From NCBI GenBank assembly GCA_037349105.1, contig JAYJMM010000011.1, positions 310,001 through 374,000 of the forward strand: 64,000 bases of DNA. Direction: 5' to 3'. The notes under the pieces were generated by a model that was not told the DNA's origin, did no database searches, and saw only the letters and a program-made list of their open reading frames with translations. Shown in pieces: positions 10,985 to 22,905 of the stretch. The stretch comes from Limnomonas spitsbergensis (Eukaryota > Chlorophyta > Chlorophyceae > Chlamydomonadales). Position numbers and translations under genes: made by a program. Every line of letters begins with the position of its first letter. The stretch's first letter is position 1.

Positions 10985-11728
10985 AGCAATTTACCTACAG
11001 CCGATGCCTGTCAGAGAGGTGCTAGTGCTAGTTGATGCAGCATACGAGCGGGCGCAGCTGGATGCCGCTGGCAGAGGGGACCCCAGAGATCCTGCCACTG
11101 AACACAGGTCTGCGGCTGCCTACTATCGCACCTGGTTTAAGTCTACGGCTGGCGCCGTGCTGGCGCAGGCCAGGGGCCGCACCAGTCGAAAGGAGTGTGC
11201 TTGCGTGCGCACTCACTTACGGCTGCGGCTCGGCGCCGTCAGTACGGCTGACACTAGAGGACGGCGCAGTGGTCAGCAGCGTGACAGGCGGTGCTGCCAG
11301 CGATGTTGGGCTAGGGGAGACGGCGACGATGTGGAGGACGCGCTGCATGCTTGTTTTCTCTATACCAACGTGCCGGACCAACTTAGAGAGCGGGGATGGG
11401 CAGGTCCTCCGAACGGTGCTAGTGATTTTTGGAGTTATACCGGGGCAGGCTTGGGTGGGATGCCCTGGCCTTTGTGGACGACGTGGTAGATATTGTTGAG
11501 GCGTAGATATTTTCAGAGGCTGGAACTTCCTTTGTATTTTGTGTCTTCCAGCCTTTTGTTTTGTCCCTTCACTATTCCCCCACTCCCCTCCCCCCCTTTC
11601 TACCCTTTCTTTTGTCCTGCCCCCTTCTGTGTCTTTCCAACTTTCCTCCCTACTCTTTAGTTCGGCACCCACGCGCTCGAGCCTTTTTTGAGCAGGGCCC
11701 AGAGGTGTAACGTCATTGACATAGGAGG
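10985..11728 (+). mobile_element. Long family A element with a 5' module
   Basis: A GC-rich module (about 11080-11400; motifs CACTGAACACAGGTCTGCGG, GCTGGCGCAGGCCAGGG, GTTGGGCTAGGGGAGACGGC) is joined to the standard family A tail (GGCTTGGGTGGGATGCCCTGG through GGTGTAACGTCATTGACAT). The same composite occurs at 12105-12675, and a worn version runs from about 9660. Two overlapping plus-strand frames and one minus frame stay open across the module (up to 183 codons), but none resembles a known transposon protein. Confidence 0.65.
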
Positions 11729-12104
11729 TTGGCATGGCCGTACCATGGTCATGGCTGTGCATGGTAGCTGGAAGTGAGCTCAGTCATTCCCTACCAGCCC
11801 CACGCGGCCGAGCGTGCAACTGGGCTCAGCGGGTATGCACCGTTCTAAATATCTTCGATGGCTAATTTCTTGAAGAGCTGAGGAATGGGATTTATTTTCC
11901 TGTTTAGGGGGGGGTGGGGAGGCGGGAGTGGTCCTTTCCTTTATGCTCATCTCTCGCGTTCTCTTCATTCTATTTTTTAGTTGTTCAGGACTTTGACTGT
12001 CTAAGGGTTAACCTTCGCACTGCTTTTCTTTTGGAAGGGGGGGGGGTGTTTCTCCTTTTGTTCCCTTCTCCTTCCTTTCTCATCGTGCCTGCCATACTCA
12101 TCTC

Positions 12105-12675
12105 TTAACTTCAGAGATTCTGCCACTGAACACAGGTCTGCGGCCACCTTCCGCACCTGATTTTGTCTATGGCGGGCGCTGTGCTGGCGCAGGCCAGGGT
12201 CCGTAGCAGCCTCAGGGAGTATGCTTGTGTTCACACGAACTTGAGGCCGTGGCTCGGCGCCGTCAGCACGGCTGGCACTAAAGGACGGCGTAGGGGTCAG
12301 CAGCGTGACAGACGGTGCTGCAAGCAATGTTGGGCTAGGGGAGACGGCGAGCATGTGAAGGACGCGTTGCATGCATGCCTTCAACTTTGGGAGTGAGGGC
12401 GGGCAGGTCCTTTGACTTGTGCTAGAGACTTCGCCGAGTTGTACTGGGGCAGGCTTGGGTGGGATGCCCTGGCTTTTGTGTAGGACGTGGTAGAAATTGC
12501 TGGGGCGTACACGTTCTCAGAGACTGGATATATTTTTGCTTTCCCTTACCCTTTTGTCTGTCCCTCCAATTTTGTTACCCCTTCTTTCTTCTGTTGTCTG
12601 CCCCTTTTAGTCAGGCCCCGCGTGGCCGAGCCTCTTTTTAGCATGGCCCAGAGGTGTAACGTCAGTGACAAGGAG
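12105..12675 (+). mobile_element. Second long family A element
   Basis: It matches 11080-11725 module for module, with many substitutions: AGATTCTGCCACTGAACACA, then the CAGCAGCGTGACAGACGGTG region, then the pyrimidine-rich stretch, ending in AGGTGTAACGTCAGTGACA. The distance between the two copies excludes a simple tandem array. Confidence 0.65.
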
Positions 12676-13560
12676 GTGCACGGTTGCTGATGACTTTTTG
12701 TTTGTCGACGTGGCAGAGCTTTATCCCAGCATAGCCCAGCGGTGTTGTGTCATTAACGTTTAATGACATTGCACCTGCTTACAAAACATTTGTCGGCAAA
12801 GGAAAATTCAGGTAGAAAAGGGAGAACGCACGAGAGGAAGGAAAAGACAGCAATGCCACCTTCCAAACAAGAACACCAACAGGCATGATAGCGGCACGGA
12901 CCCAACCTCCGCTCCAGTCTTGAGGGGCTTACTTTCCATTTTTCCTACAAGGGCAGGCAGGCCCCTGCAATTCACAGCTTCAATTCACAGTTATTTCGAC
13001 GTCTCGAGTTATTTTACAACCGTAGACAACAAAGAAACAACTGGAAACTCAAAGCATCACCAGTTCGCCGGCTGCGCAGAAATGCATGCCATTGGCAATC
13101 GTATGCCAGGTGTGTGTCTGAGCTAACTTTAAGGTGGAGAGGATAACACAAACATGTTTGACTGCTTCTTCAGAGCACGTGGTTTGAACGCCTTCATTTG
13201 TGACGCAACAAAATCAACACAATAAGCAACCAAACTCAATTACTCAACGCACAGGAGTGTCAGTTCCACAATCATGCATTAACCAATTGAACTAGGAGCT
13301 TGCGACCCAAAATTGAGCAGCTCATATTCAGAAACAACAACATAGTCATTTCTCCAATTTTTATCAATAACTGTCGGCACAGAAAAAACTAGGAAATCAA
13401 CACAACCTTCAAACCTTCAATCCTGAGGATATCTCTGGAAGCACAGCTATCAAGCTCAAAACATTCATTGAAGGGCACCACGTGAGCTTAGCGGGAGGTC
13501 CCCTACTGGGATCAGGGATTCAGAAAGCGTCTCTTTTCACACTTCCGAGCCCTTCTGCGC
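12676..13560. other. Intergenic sequence with a family A palindrome
   Basis: At about 12748-12783 a forward family A end meets a reverse one head-to-head (GGTGTTGTGTCATTAACG, then TTTAATGACATTGCACC), giving a near-palindrome. From 12800 to 13560 I see no convincing exon or repeat. Confidence 0.5.
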
Positions 13561-13679
13561 TTTTGCTCCTCATTTTCAATGCTTGGAGCCCAGCCATCTC
13601 GCCCGCCCTTGCCTGATGCCCTTCAGCTTAAAGACCCCCTGCATCATGCCCTGTCGTCGAATGGGACATTTGAGGCACA

Positions 13680-14100
13680 TAGCGCCATGCAGTCGCATGC
13701 CGCCACGCAGCCGCATGGCGGTGTCCCTCACTCGCATGGCAGTACCTCTCGGTCGAAAGGCGGTAACTCTCGGCCACGTGACGGTGCCCTTCATTCGCGC
13801 GGCGGTTCCCCTCGTCTGCAGTTCCTTCAGCGCCTGCATGGCCGTGCCCCTCATTTGCATGGCAGTGCCTCTCAGCCGCATGGTGGTGCCCTTCATTCGC
13901 AGTACCTTCCCAGCCTGTATGACCGTGCCTGCCAGCATGCTCTTGAGATGCATGGTGCCCTCTTCCCACATGGCCCTCCCCAGCCGCATGAGGCCCCTCT
14001 CTGGCATGCCCCCCCTCACTTGCATGCCCCCCTTCGCTTGCATGGCACCCCTCGCTTGCATGGCACTCTTCAGCTGCCGCAAGGTCCCATGCGGTCGAAA
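13680..14100. repeat. Degenerate 24-bp minisatellite
   Basis: Diverged copies of a unit like CGCATGGCGGTGCCCCTCAT. Because the period is a multiple of three, all frames repeat every eight codons (minus strand RGTAMRLR-like). Up to three frames are open at once, including a 334-codon plus frame that runs on through the next repeat family, so a coding role is unlikely. Confidence 0.65.
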
Positions 14101-14189
14101 TAGCCAGGCCAGGCCCTCAAACCGCCGTCGAGGGCAGGACGCCCCTCGCGGCTGCATCCTCAGCGGAGGTGGTGGCCCCACCCTTCCTG

Positions 14190-15010
14190 CAAATTGGGGA
14201 CAGACAGCCGTGTGCGTGGCTCAGGGTTTGCGGTTGCAAGCAACGAAGCAGGGCGTTTATGGTTGGGGAGAGATCTGTCAGGGGGGTGGGTGGGGCCCAT
14301 CCTGGGGCGGAGAAATCCCCACAATTCCCGCAAATGGAGGGCAGACACCTGAGTACAGGGTTCAGGGTTTGTTACAAGCAACGAAGCAGGGGGTGCATGG
14401 CCAGCGAAAAGAGCTCCCGGGGGGAGGCGGGGGTCCCCTCATCCTGGAGCAGGAGAAGCCGTGTGCATGGTCCAGGGTTTATGGTAACAAGCAACGAAGC
14501 AGGGTATTCGTGGCCAGCAAAGATCTTTCAGAAGGGGTGGGGACCCAACCGTGGATCGGGGGAGCACAATCCTTTTACCCTTCCTGAAAATGGAAGGGCA
14601 GGCAGTTGTGTGCATGATTATGGGTTTTGGTTGCCAGCAACGGAGCAGGGCGTTCATGGGCGGCGAAGGATCTTTCAGAGTGGGGGGTCCCCCCATCCTG
14701 GAGCTGGGTCAACCCTTACCCTTCATGCGAGTTAAGGGGGCAGGCAGCCGGATGCATGGTTCTGGGTTTGTGATTTCATGCTACGAAGCAGGGCGTTCAT
14801 GGGCGGCAAAGGATCTTTCAGAGTGGGGGGTCCCCCCATCCTGGAGCTGGGTCAACCCTTACCCTTCATGCGAGTTAAGGGGGCAGGCAGCCGGATGCAT
14901 GGTTCTGGGTTTGTGATTTCATGCTACGAAGCAGGGCGTTCATGGGCGGCGAAGGATCTTTCAGAGTGGGGGGTAAATCCTCTACCTTCCTACAAATGGG
15001 GGACAGCCTG
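14190..15010. repeat. Tandem repeat of about 115-145 bp, six copies
   Basis: Each unit has a GTTTATGGTTACAAGCAACG-like part, GAAGCAGGGCGTTCATGG, and GATCTTTCAGAGTGGGG followed by a CCTGGAGC part. The copies near 14648 and 14792 are almost identical (period about 144). Others are shorter and more diverged. Confidence 0.75.
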
Positions 15011-15890
15011 TTGCGTGCATGGTCCAGGGTTTAGGGTTTCGAACATATAGGCACAGGTTTAAAGCCAACAGCAATTTCCCCCAGTGGTTACCGAACCACT
15101 TTGATGAGCCATGCTGCGGGCACCCCTGGGCTGATTGACACCAAACCTGGACCGGCCAGAGATCTTGGCAGCAGGGCTGGCCGAGCCAGGGGTAGTTGGC
15201 CGTAGGCCACAGTGCAGCTGGAATGTAGCTGAAAGTGATGCGGCACCCACCGCAAAAAGGCACTGCCCTTCTTGGACCAACAAGGGACCTTCCGAGAGAG
15301 GAGTTATCATCCTTATCCTGGGGCGGGAGCACAGATACTTGCCGTGTACACATCAGCTTGGCAACGAAAAACATATACGACCCGAGGGACATGGACTGAA
15401 AATCTGACACCAGTACGTACCCTCGGGACCTCAGGGATCCAAATCGCGACAAAAAACGTGTGTTGCCAACCTAGCAGCCAGTCCATCAGGGCCCCGCAAG
15501 AAATACAAGACTCCCCCATCCAACCCTTTCCAACCAGCACCCTATCCAACCAGCACCATCAGACCCAGCCAATCGGCCCTATCAATCCCTGACCTTCCAA
15601 GAGAGGAGTTATCACCCTTATCCCCTATCCTGGGGCGGGAACAATCACTGCCCTCCCCCAGGAAACGAAACCAGGAAAGGTGGTTGGACCTCTCAGCCTC
15701 CCCCCTCTCCTCCCCACATCTTCATTCCCTTCTGTTTCTTCCCCCCCCCCCTGTTCCCCGCCCCTTGCTCCCCCTGCCCCCCCTGCCCCCCCTGTTTGAA
15801 CCCAAGTCTCATATTGTTTCCCGTATCGTACTGCATTGTTTACCAGTACCTTACCGTTTAAACTTCAGTGGCTGGAGATGATAGCAAGAT
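15010..15890. other. No gene recognised
   Basis: Single-copy-looking sequence with a pyrimidine-rich stretch (about 15690-15800). ACCTTCCGAGAGAGGAGTTA recurs with a GGGCGGGAGCAC-type tail at about 15288 and 15594, a small direct duplication. No exon chain could be built. Confidence 0.4.
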
Positions 15891-15919
15891 TCAGTCCCTA
15901 TCTGCCGAATCCTGACCAG

Positions 15920-16100
15920 TCCGGCAATACTGGCCGCACCGTATCCGTACTGTACTGAACTGTTCTGTACTGTTTGACCGTACCGTATCCGTACTGTACT
16001 GTACTGTTTGATCGTACCGTATCCATATTGTACTGTACTGTACTGTACTATTTGACCGTACCGTATCCGTACTGTACTGTTTGACCGTACCGTATAACAC
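15920..16100. repeat. Short-period CCGTATCCGTACTGTACTG repeat
   Basis: Repeats of TTTGACCGTACCGTATCC and GTACTGTACTGT. The GTAC/CCGTA vocabulary is the same as at 1-60 and 6180-6260, so it is a recurring simple sequence in this region. Confidence 0.7.
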
Positions 16101-16109
16101 TGGCTGCAT

Positions 16110-19100
16110 CATAAAATAGTCCTTGCTTGCCACGACCCTATTGACCACGCACCTACCGCCGGCCACAGACTCAAAGAGCAAGTCCGCCCCGAGATTCCCA
16201 AACACGCACACTAGGAGCCCTAAACCCTTAACCCACCTGCCGCCAGCCACAGACTCGAAGAGCAAGTCAGCCCGGAGATTCCCCAACACGCACACTAGGA
16301 GCCCTAAACCCTAAACCCACCTGCCGCCAGCCACAGACTGGAAGAGCAAGTCCGCCCCGAGATTCCCCAACACGCACACTAGGAGCCCTAAACCCTAAAC
16401 CCACCTGCCGCCCGTCACAGACTCAAAGAGCAAGTCCGCCCCGAGATTCCCCAACACGCACACTAGGAGCCCTAAACCCTAAACCCACCTGCCGCCAGCC
16501 ACAGACTCAAAGAGCAAGGCCGCCCGGAGATTCCCCAACACGCACACTAGGAGCCCTAAGCCCTAAACCCACCTGCTTCCGGCCACAGACTCGAAGAGCA
16601 AGTCAGCCGGAGATTCCCCAACACGCACACTAGGAGCCCTAAGCCCTTAACCCACCTGCCGCCGGCCACAGACTCAAAGAGCAAGTCTGCCCCGAGATTC
16701 CCCAACACGCACACTAGGAGCCCTAAACCCTAAACCCACCTGCCGCCAGCCACAGACTCGAAGAGCAAGTCCGCCCCGAATTCCCCAACACGCACACTAG
16801 GAGCCCTAAACCCTAAACCCACCTGCCGCCGGTCACAGACGCAAAGAGCAAGTCCGCCCCGAGATTCCCCAACACGCACACTAGGAGCCCTAAACCCTAA
16901 ACCCACCTGCCGCCAGCCACAGACTCAAAGAGCAAGGCCGCCCGGAGATTCCCCAACACGCACACTAGGAGCCCTAAACCCTTAACCCACCTGCCGCCGG
17001 CCACAGACTCAAAGAGCAAGTCCGCCCCGAGATTCCCCAACACGCACACTAGGAGCCCTAAACCCTAAACCCACCTGCCGCCAGCCACAGACTCGAAGAG
17101 CAAGGCCGCCCGGAGATTCCCCAACACGCACACTAGGAGCCCTAAACCCTAAACCCACCTGCCGCCAGCCACAGACTCGAAGAGCAAGTCTGCCCCGAGA
17201 TTCCCCAACACGCACACTAGGAGCCCTAAACCCTAAACCCACCTGCTTCCGGCCACAGACTCGAAGAGCAAGTCCGCCCCGAGATTCCCCAACGCGCACA
17301 CTAGGAGCCCTAAACCCTAAACCCACCTGCCGCCAGCCACAGACTCGAAGAGCAAGTCTGCCCCGAGATTCCCCAACACGCACACTAGGAGCCCTAAACC
17401 CTAAACCCACCTGCCGCCGGCCACAGACTCGAAGAGCAAGGCCGCCCGGAGATTCCCCAACACGCACACTAGGAGCCCGAAACCCTAAACCCACCTGCTT
17501 CCGGCCACAGACTCGAAGAGCAAGTCCGCCCCGAGATTCCCCAACGCGCACACTAGGAGCCCTAAACCCTAAACCCACCTGCCGCCAGCCACAGACTCGA
17601 AGAGCAAGTCTGCCCCGAGATTCCCCAACACGCACACTAGGAGCCCTAAACCCTAAACCCACCTGCCGCCGGCCACAGACTCAAAGAGCAAGTCCGCCCC
17701 GAGATTCCCCAACACGCACACTAGGAGCCCTAAGCCCTAAACCCACCTGCCGCCGGCCACAGACTCAAAGAGCAAGTCCGCCCCGAGATTCCCCAACACG
17801 CACACTAGGAGCCCTAAACCCTAAACCCACCTGCCGCAGGCCACAGACTCGAAGCAAGTCCGCCCCGAGATTCCCCAACACGCACACTAGGAGCCCTAAA
17901 CCCTAAACCCACCTGCCGCCGGCCACAGACTCAAAGAGCAAGTCCGCCCCGAGATTCTCCAACACGCACACTAGGAGCCCTAAGCCCTAAACCCACCTGC
18001 CGCCGGCCACAGACTCAAAGAGCAAGTCCGCCCGGAGATTCCCCAACACGCACACTAGGATCCCTAAGCCCTAAACCCACCTGCTGCCGGTCACAGACTC
18101 GAAGAGCAAGTCCGCCCCGAGATTCCCCAACACGCACACTAGGAGCCCTAAACCCTAAACCCGACTGCTGCCAGCCACAGACTCAAAGAGCAAGTCTGCC
18201 CCGAGATTCCCCAACACGCACACTAGGAGCCCTAATCCCTAAACCCACCTGCCGCCAGCCACAGACTCGAAGAGCAAGGCCGCCCCGAGATTCCCCAACA
18301 CGCACACTAGGAGCCCTAAGCCCTAAACCCACCTGCCGCCAGCCACAGACTCAAAGAGCAAGTCCGCCCCGAGATTCCCCAACACGCACACTAGGAGCCC
18401 TAAACCCTAAACCCACCTGCCGCCGGCCACAGACTCGAAGAGCAAGTCCGCCCCGAGATTCCCCAACACGCACACTAGGAGCCCTAAGCCCTAAACCCAC
18501 CTGCCGCCAGCCACAGACTCGAAGAGCAAGTCCGCCCCGAGATTCCCCAACACGCACACTAGGAGCCCTAAGCCCTAAACCCACCTGCCGCCAGCCACAG
18601 ACTCAAAGAGCAAGTCCGCCCCGAGATTCCCCAACACGCACACTAGGAGCCCTAAGCCCTAAACCCACCTGCCGCCAGCCACAGACTCGAAGAGAAAGGC
18701 CGCCCGGAGATTCCCCAACACGCACACTAGGAGCCCTAAGCCCTAAACCCACCTGCCGCCAGCCACAGACTCAAAGAGCAAGTCCGCCCCGAGATTCCCC
18801 AACACGCACACTAGGAGCCCTAAACCCTAAACCCACCTGCCGCCAGCCACAGACTCGAAGAGCAAGTCCGCCCCGAGATTCCCCAACACGCACACTAGGA
18901 GCCCTAAGCCCTAAACCCACCTGCCGCCAGCCACAGACTCGAAGAGCAAGGCCGCCCGGAGATTCCCCAACACGCACACTAGGAGCCCTAAGCCCTAAAC
19001 CCACCTGCCGCCGGCCACAGACTCAAAGAGCAAGGCCGCCCAGAGATTCCCCAACACGCACACTAGGAGCCCTAAACCCTAAACCCACCTGCCGCCAGCC

Positions 19101-19355
19101 ACAGACTCGAAGAGCAAGTCCGCCCCGAGATTCCCCAACACGCACACTAGGAGCCCTAAGCCCTAAATCCACCTGCCGCCAGCCACAGACTCAAAGAGCA
19201 AGTCCGCCCCGAGATTCCCCAACACGCACACTAGGAGCCCTAAACCCTAAACCCACCTGCCGCCAGCCACAGACTCAAAGAGCAAGTCCGCCCCGAGATT
19301 CCCCAACACGCACACTAGGAGCCCTAAACCCTAAACCCACCTGCCGCCGGCCACA
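16110..19355 (-). repeat. 84-bp satellite, about 38 copies, exon/intron-like on the minus strand
   Basis: The array is nearly uninterrupted, with 83- and 84-bp variants. On the minus strand each unit can be read as about 58 bases coding VLGNLGADLLFESVAGGR, followed by GTGGGTTTAGGG... and ending in CTAG. That is a plausible 5' splice donor, a very short intron of about 26 bases and a 3' acceptor. The intron-like part holds two TTTAGGG telomere-type heptamers. Read straight through, that coding frame meets a stop in the intron-like part; a different frame is open (217 codons at 17009-17662) only because 84 is a multiple of three. The coding part is related to cassettes at 19.4-22.5 kb and 39.9 kb. 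Whether any copy is spliced is unknown. Confidence 0.85.
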
Positions 19356-20200
19356 GACTCTACGACCGCATCCTCTCCAAAATCCCCAACACGATCACCA
19401 CCAAGATACCATTGGTGACGTCTATCACAGCTACTTCGCTTCTCCCCTTTCCCTTGCATGTCTCAAACACCCACTTCCCCCCCCCTCCCCCCCACCGGCC
19501 ACTGATTCCACGGCCGCGTCCTCTGGAATCACCATTCCTTTCCCAGATTCCCAATACCATGACCAGGATGCTGATGGTGATGCCTTCCACCATTCCTTTG
19601 TTTCCCCCTTTTGCTTGCTCGCGCCCTGACCCTATCGACCACTCAACTGCCCCCAGCCACAGGCTCCACGGGTGCGTCCTCTCCGAGAATTCCCAACACG
19701 ACTCCCACCAGGATACCATTGGTGACTTCCATCACGGCTACTTCGATTCCCCCCTTTCCCTGAATGCCTCAAACACCCACTCTTTCCCTCCCCCCCCCCG
19801 CCGGTCACTGCCGCGTCCTATAGAATCACCAGGATGCCATTGGTGACTTCTATCACGGCTACTTCGATTCCCCCCTTTCCCTGAATGCCTCAAACACCCA
19901 CTCTTTCCCTCCCCCCCCCCGCCGGCCACTGCCGCGTCCTCTAGAATTACCAGGATGCCATTGGTGACTTCTATCACGGCTACTTCGATTCCCCCCTTTC
20001 CCTGAATGCCTCAAACACCCACTCTTTCCCTCCCCCCCCCCCGCCGGCCACTGCCGCGTCCTATAGAATCACCAGGATGCCATTGGTGACTTCCATCACG
20101 GCTACTTCGATTCCCCCCTTTCCCTGAATGCCTCGAACATCCACTCTTTCCCTCCCCCCCCCCGCCGGCCACTGCCGCGTCCTCTAGAATCACCAAGATA
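19355..20200 (-). repeat. Exon-cassette repeats, diverged and early 123-bp copies
   Basis: Minus-strand units read (V/I)TNGILV(V/I)xLG followed by an acidic or alanine-rich part and VAGG before a donor-like GTGGG. Longer, more diverged units lie at about 19360-19440, 19490-19600 and 19640-19740. From about 19800 the unit becomes the shorter type that forms the next array (TNGILVILEDAAVAGG). Confidence 0.75.
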
Positions 20201-21715
20201 CCATTGGTGGACTTCTATCACAGCTACTTCGATTCTCCCCTTTTCCCTGAATGCCTCAAACACCCACTCTTTTCCTTCCCCCCCCGCCGGCCACTGCCAC
20301 GTCCTCTAGAATCACCAAGATGCCATTGGTGGACTTCTATCACAGCTACTTCGATTCCCCCCTTTTCCCTGAATGCCTCAAACATCCACTCTTTCCCTCC
20401 CCCCCCCCGCCGGCCACTGCCGCGTCCTCTAGAATCACCAAGATACCATTGGTGACTTCCATCACAGCTACTTTGATTCCCCCCTTTTCCCTGAATGCCT
20501 CGAACACCCACTCTTTTCCTTCCCCCCCCCGCCGGCCACTGCCGCATCCTCTAGAATCACCAAGATGCCATTGGTGGACTTCTATCACAGCTACTTTGAT
20601 TCCCCCCTTTTCCCTGAATGCCTCAAACACCCACTCTTTTCCTCCCCCCCCCCGCCGGCCACTGCCGCGTCCTCTAGAATCACCAAGATGCCATTGGTGG
20701 ACTTCTATCACAGCTACTTTGATTCCCCCCTTTTCCCTGAATGCCTCGAACACCCACTCTTTTCCTCCCCCCCCCCCGCCGGCCACTGCCGCGTCCTCTA
20801 GAATCACCAAGATGCCATTGGTGGACTTCTATCACAGCTACTTTGATTCCCCCCTTTTCCCTGAATGCCTCAAACACCCACTCTTTTCCTCCCCCCCCCC
20901 GCCGGCCACTGCCGCGTCCTCTAGAATCACCAAGATGCCATTGGTGGACTTCTATCACAGCTACTTTGATTCCCCCCTTTTCCCTGAATGCCTCGAACAC
21001 CCACTCTTTTCCTCCCCCCCCCCGCCGGCCACTGCCGCGTCCTCTAGAATCACCAAGATGCCATTGGTGGACTTCTATCACAGCTACTTTGATTCCCCCC
21101 TTTTCCCTGAATGCCTCGAACACCCACTCTTTTCCTCCCCCCCCCCGCCGGCCACTGCCGCGTCCTCTAGAATCACCAAGATGCCATTGGTGGACTTCTA
21201 TCACAGCTACTTTGATTCCCCCCTTTTCCCTGTATGCCTCAAACACCCACTCTTTTCCTCCCCCCCCCCGCCGGCCACTGCCGCGTCCTCTAGAATCACC
21301 AAGATGCCATTGGTGGACTTCTATCACAGCTACTTTGATTCCCCCCTTTTCCCTGAATGCCTCAAACACCCACTCTTTTCCTCCCCCCCCCCGCCGGCCA
21401 CTGCCGCGTCCTCTAGAATCACCAAGATGCCATTGGTGGACTTCTATCACAGCTACTTTGATTCCCCCCTTTTCCCTGAATGCCTCGAACACCCACTCTT
21501 TTCCTTCCCCCCCCGCCGGCCACTGCCGCGTCCTCTAGAATCACCAAGATGCCATTGGTGGACTTCTATCACAGCTACTTTGATTCCCCCCTTTTCCCTG
21601 TATGCCTCAAACACCCACTCTTTTCCTCCCCCCCCCCGCCGGCCACTGCCGCGTCCTCTAGAATCACCAAGATGCCATTGGTGGACTTCTATCACAGCTA
21701 CTTCGATTCCCCCCT
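20200..21715 (-). repeat. 123-bp satellite derived from the exon cassette
   Basis: About 12 very similar copies at 122-124 bp, each with a C-run of 8-11 bases, the sequence GCCGGCCACTGCCGCGTCCT, and CCATTGGTGGACTTCTATCA. A 528-codon plus-strand frame (20251-21837) repeats every 41 residues (PLVDFYHSYFDSPLFPECLK), and minus frames of up to 270 codons are also open. This follows from the period being 41 codons. The minus-strand cassette reading links it to its neighbours, so amplified exon/intron sequence is a better explanation than a plus-strand protein. Length changes in the C-run break frames locally. Confidence 0.85.
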
Positions 21716-21754
21716 TCACATCCTTGCCACAACCTCCCACACAACCTCCCACCT

Positions 21755-22500
21755 GTCACCGGCTACCGACTCCCAGGATCCCATTGGTGACGCCTTCCAC
21801 TGCCAATCTTCTCTCCCCTTTCGCATGCTTGCCATGACACCCCAACTGTCGACAGCCACTGAATCCACAGCCACAGCCACGCTGCCTGCATTATCCAACA
21901 CAACCACCATCATGATCCCCTTGGGGACTTCATCAACCTACTTTTTCCCCGCTTTTGCGAACTTGCCACTACCACCCACCTGTCACCGGCCACCGACTCC
22001 ACGGCCGCGTCCTCAGGTATGACCATCAAAATCAGGATGCTGTTGGTGACGTCTTCCATAGTTACTTCGTTTCCCCTTTTGCTTGCTTGCCCCCTGACCC
22101 TTTTGTCCACTCACCTGACCCTTTTGTCCACTCACCAGTCGCTGACTCCACGGCTGCATCCTCTCCAAGATCCCACCACCACCAGCTGGTTGCCATTGGT
22201 GGCGTCTTCCCCTGTTGATTTCGTCTTCCCCTTTTGCTTGCTCGCCCCCTGACTCTATTGGCCACTCACCTGCCTCCAGTCACTTGCTCCATGGGCGCGT
22301 CCTCAGGCATACCCATCAAAATAACCAGGATGCTGATGGTGACATCTTCCACTGCTATATTTTCCCCCTTCCACATTCTTGCCACGACCACCCACCTTCC
22401 GCCGGTCACAGATTCCACGGGCGCATACTCGGAGATTCCCAACACAATGACCAGGATGCCGTTGGAAATGGCAGTCATGATGGAGCCTGCAATCACTTTG
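21755..22500 (-). pseudogene. Diverged exon cassettes encoding hydrophobic segments
   Basis: Single, non-satellite copies of the cassette on the minus strand lie near 21985-22070 (DVTNSILILMVIPEDAAVES, then VAGDR and a GTGGGT donor), 22275-22360 (DVTISILVILMGMPEDAP, then VTGGR and GTGAGT) and 22400-22480 (AISNGILVIVLGISEYAPVE, then GGR and GTGGGT). Further decayed ones lie at about 21755-21810, 21850-21935 and 22140-22205. The shared layout is a hydrophobic stretch, an acidic stretch, then GGR at a splice donor. They could be remnants or real exons of a gene with repeated membrane-like segments; no start or end of such a gene is visible. Confidence 0.55.
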
Positions 22501-22724
22501 GGGAGTTCAGGCTTTCAACAGAGAGAAGGGAAGAAACGGTTCTTGTAAAGCACCCACAGAACCTGGAAGCGATGGCGCCTTCACGATGGAGCCTGCAACC
22601 ACTTAAGGGAGGGCTCAACCAAACAGAAAAAAAGAAAGAAAGCTACGCCACATGGGAGGCGTGAATAAAAGGAAACCATATAAATGGGCCGGAGCCACAT
22701 TTGCGCCATAACGGTGCTCAGCTT

Positions 22725-22905
22725 CACAAAAGGAATGGAAGCAACAGCTTATTTTAAACAGCACCTCCAAAGAATGGAAGCAACAGCTTATTTTAAACAG
22801 CATCCCCAAAGAATGGAAGCAACAGCTTATTTTAAACAGCACCCCCCAAACCTCCAAAGAATGGAAGCAACGGCTTATTTTAAACAGCACACACAAAGAT
22901 GGTAT
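22725..22905. repeat. 39-bp tandem repeat, four copies
   Basis: Units contain GAATGGAAGCAACAGCTTAT and TTTAAACAGCACCCCC. A weaker relative is at about 23030-23060. Confidence 0.8.

Noticed and set aside
11217..11762. Minus-strand 181-codon frame over the long family A element
   Set aside because: It crosses the boundary between two modules of a dispersed repeat, and plus frames are open over the same bases.
16110..19355. Chromosome end (telomere)
   Set aside because: The CCCTAAA heptamers are interspersed within an 84-bp unit and flanked by ordinary sequence on both sides.
20251..21837. 528-codon plus-strand frame with 41-residue repeats
   Set aside because: The 123-bp period keeps it open; minus frames are equally open and the relation to neighbouring cassettes favours the minus strand as the source.
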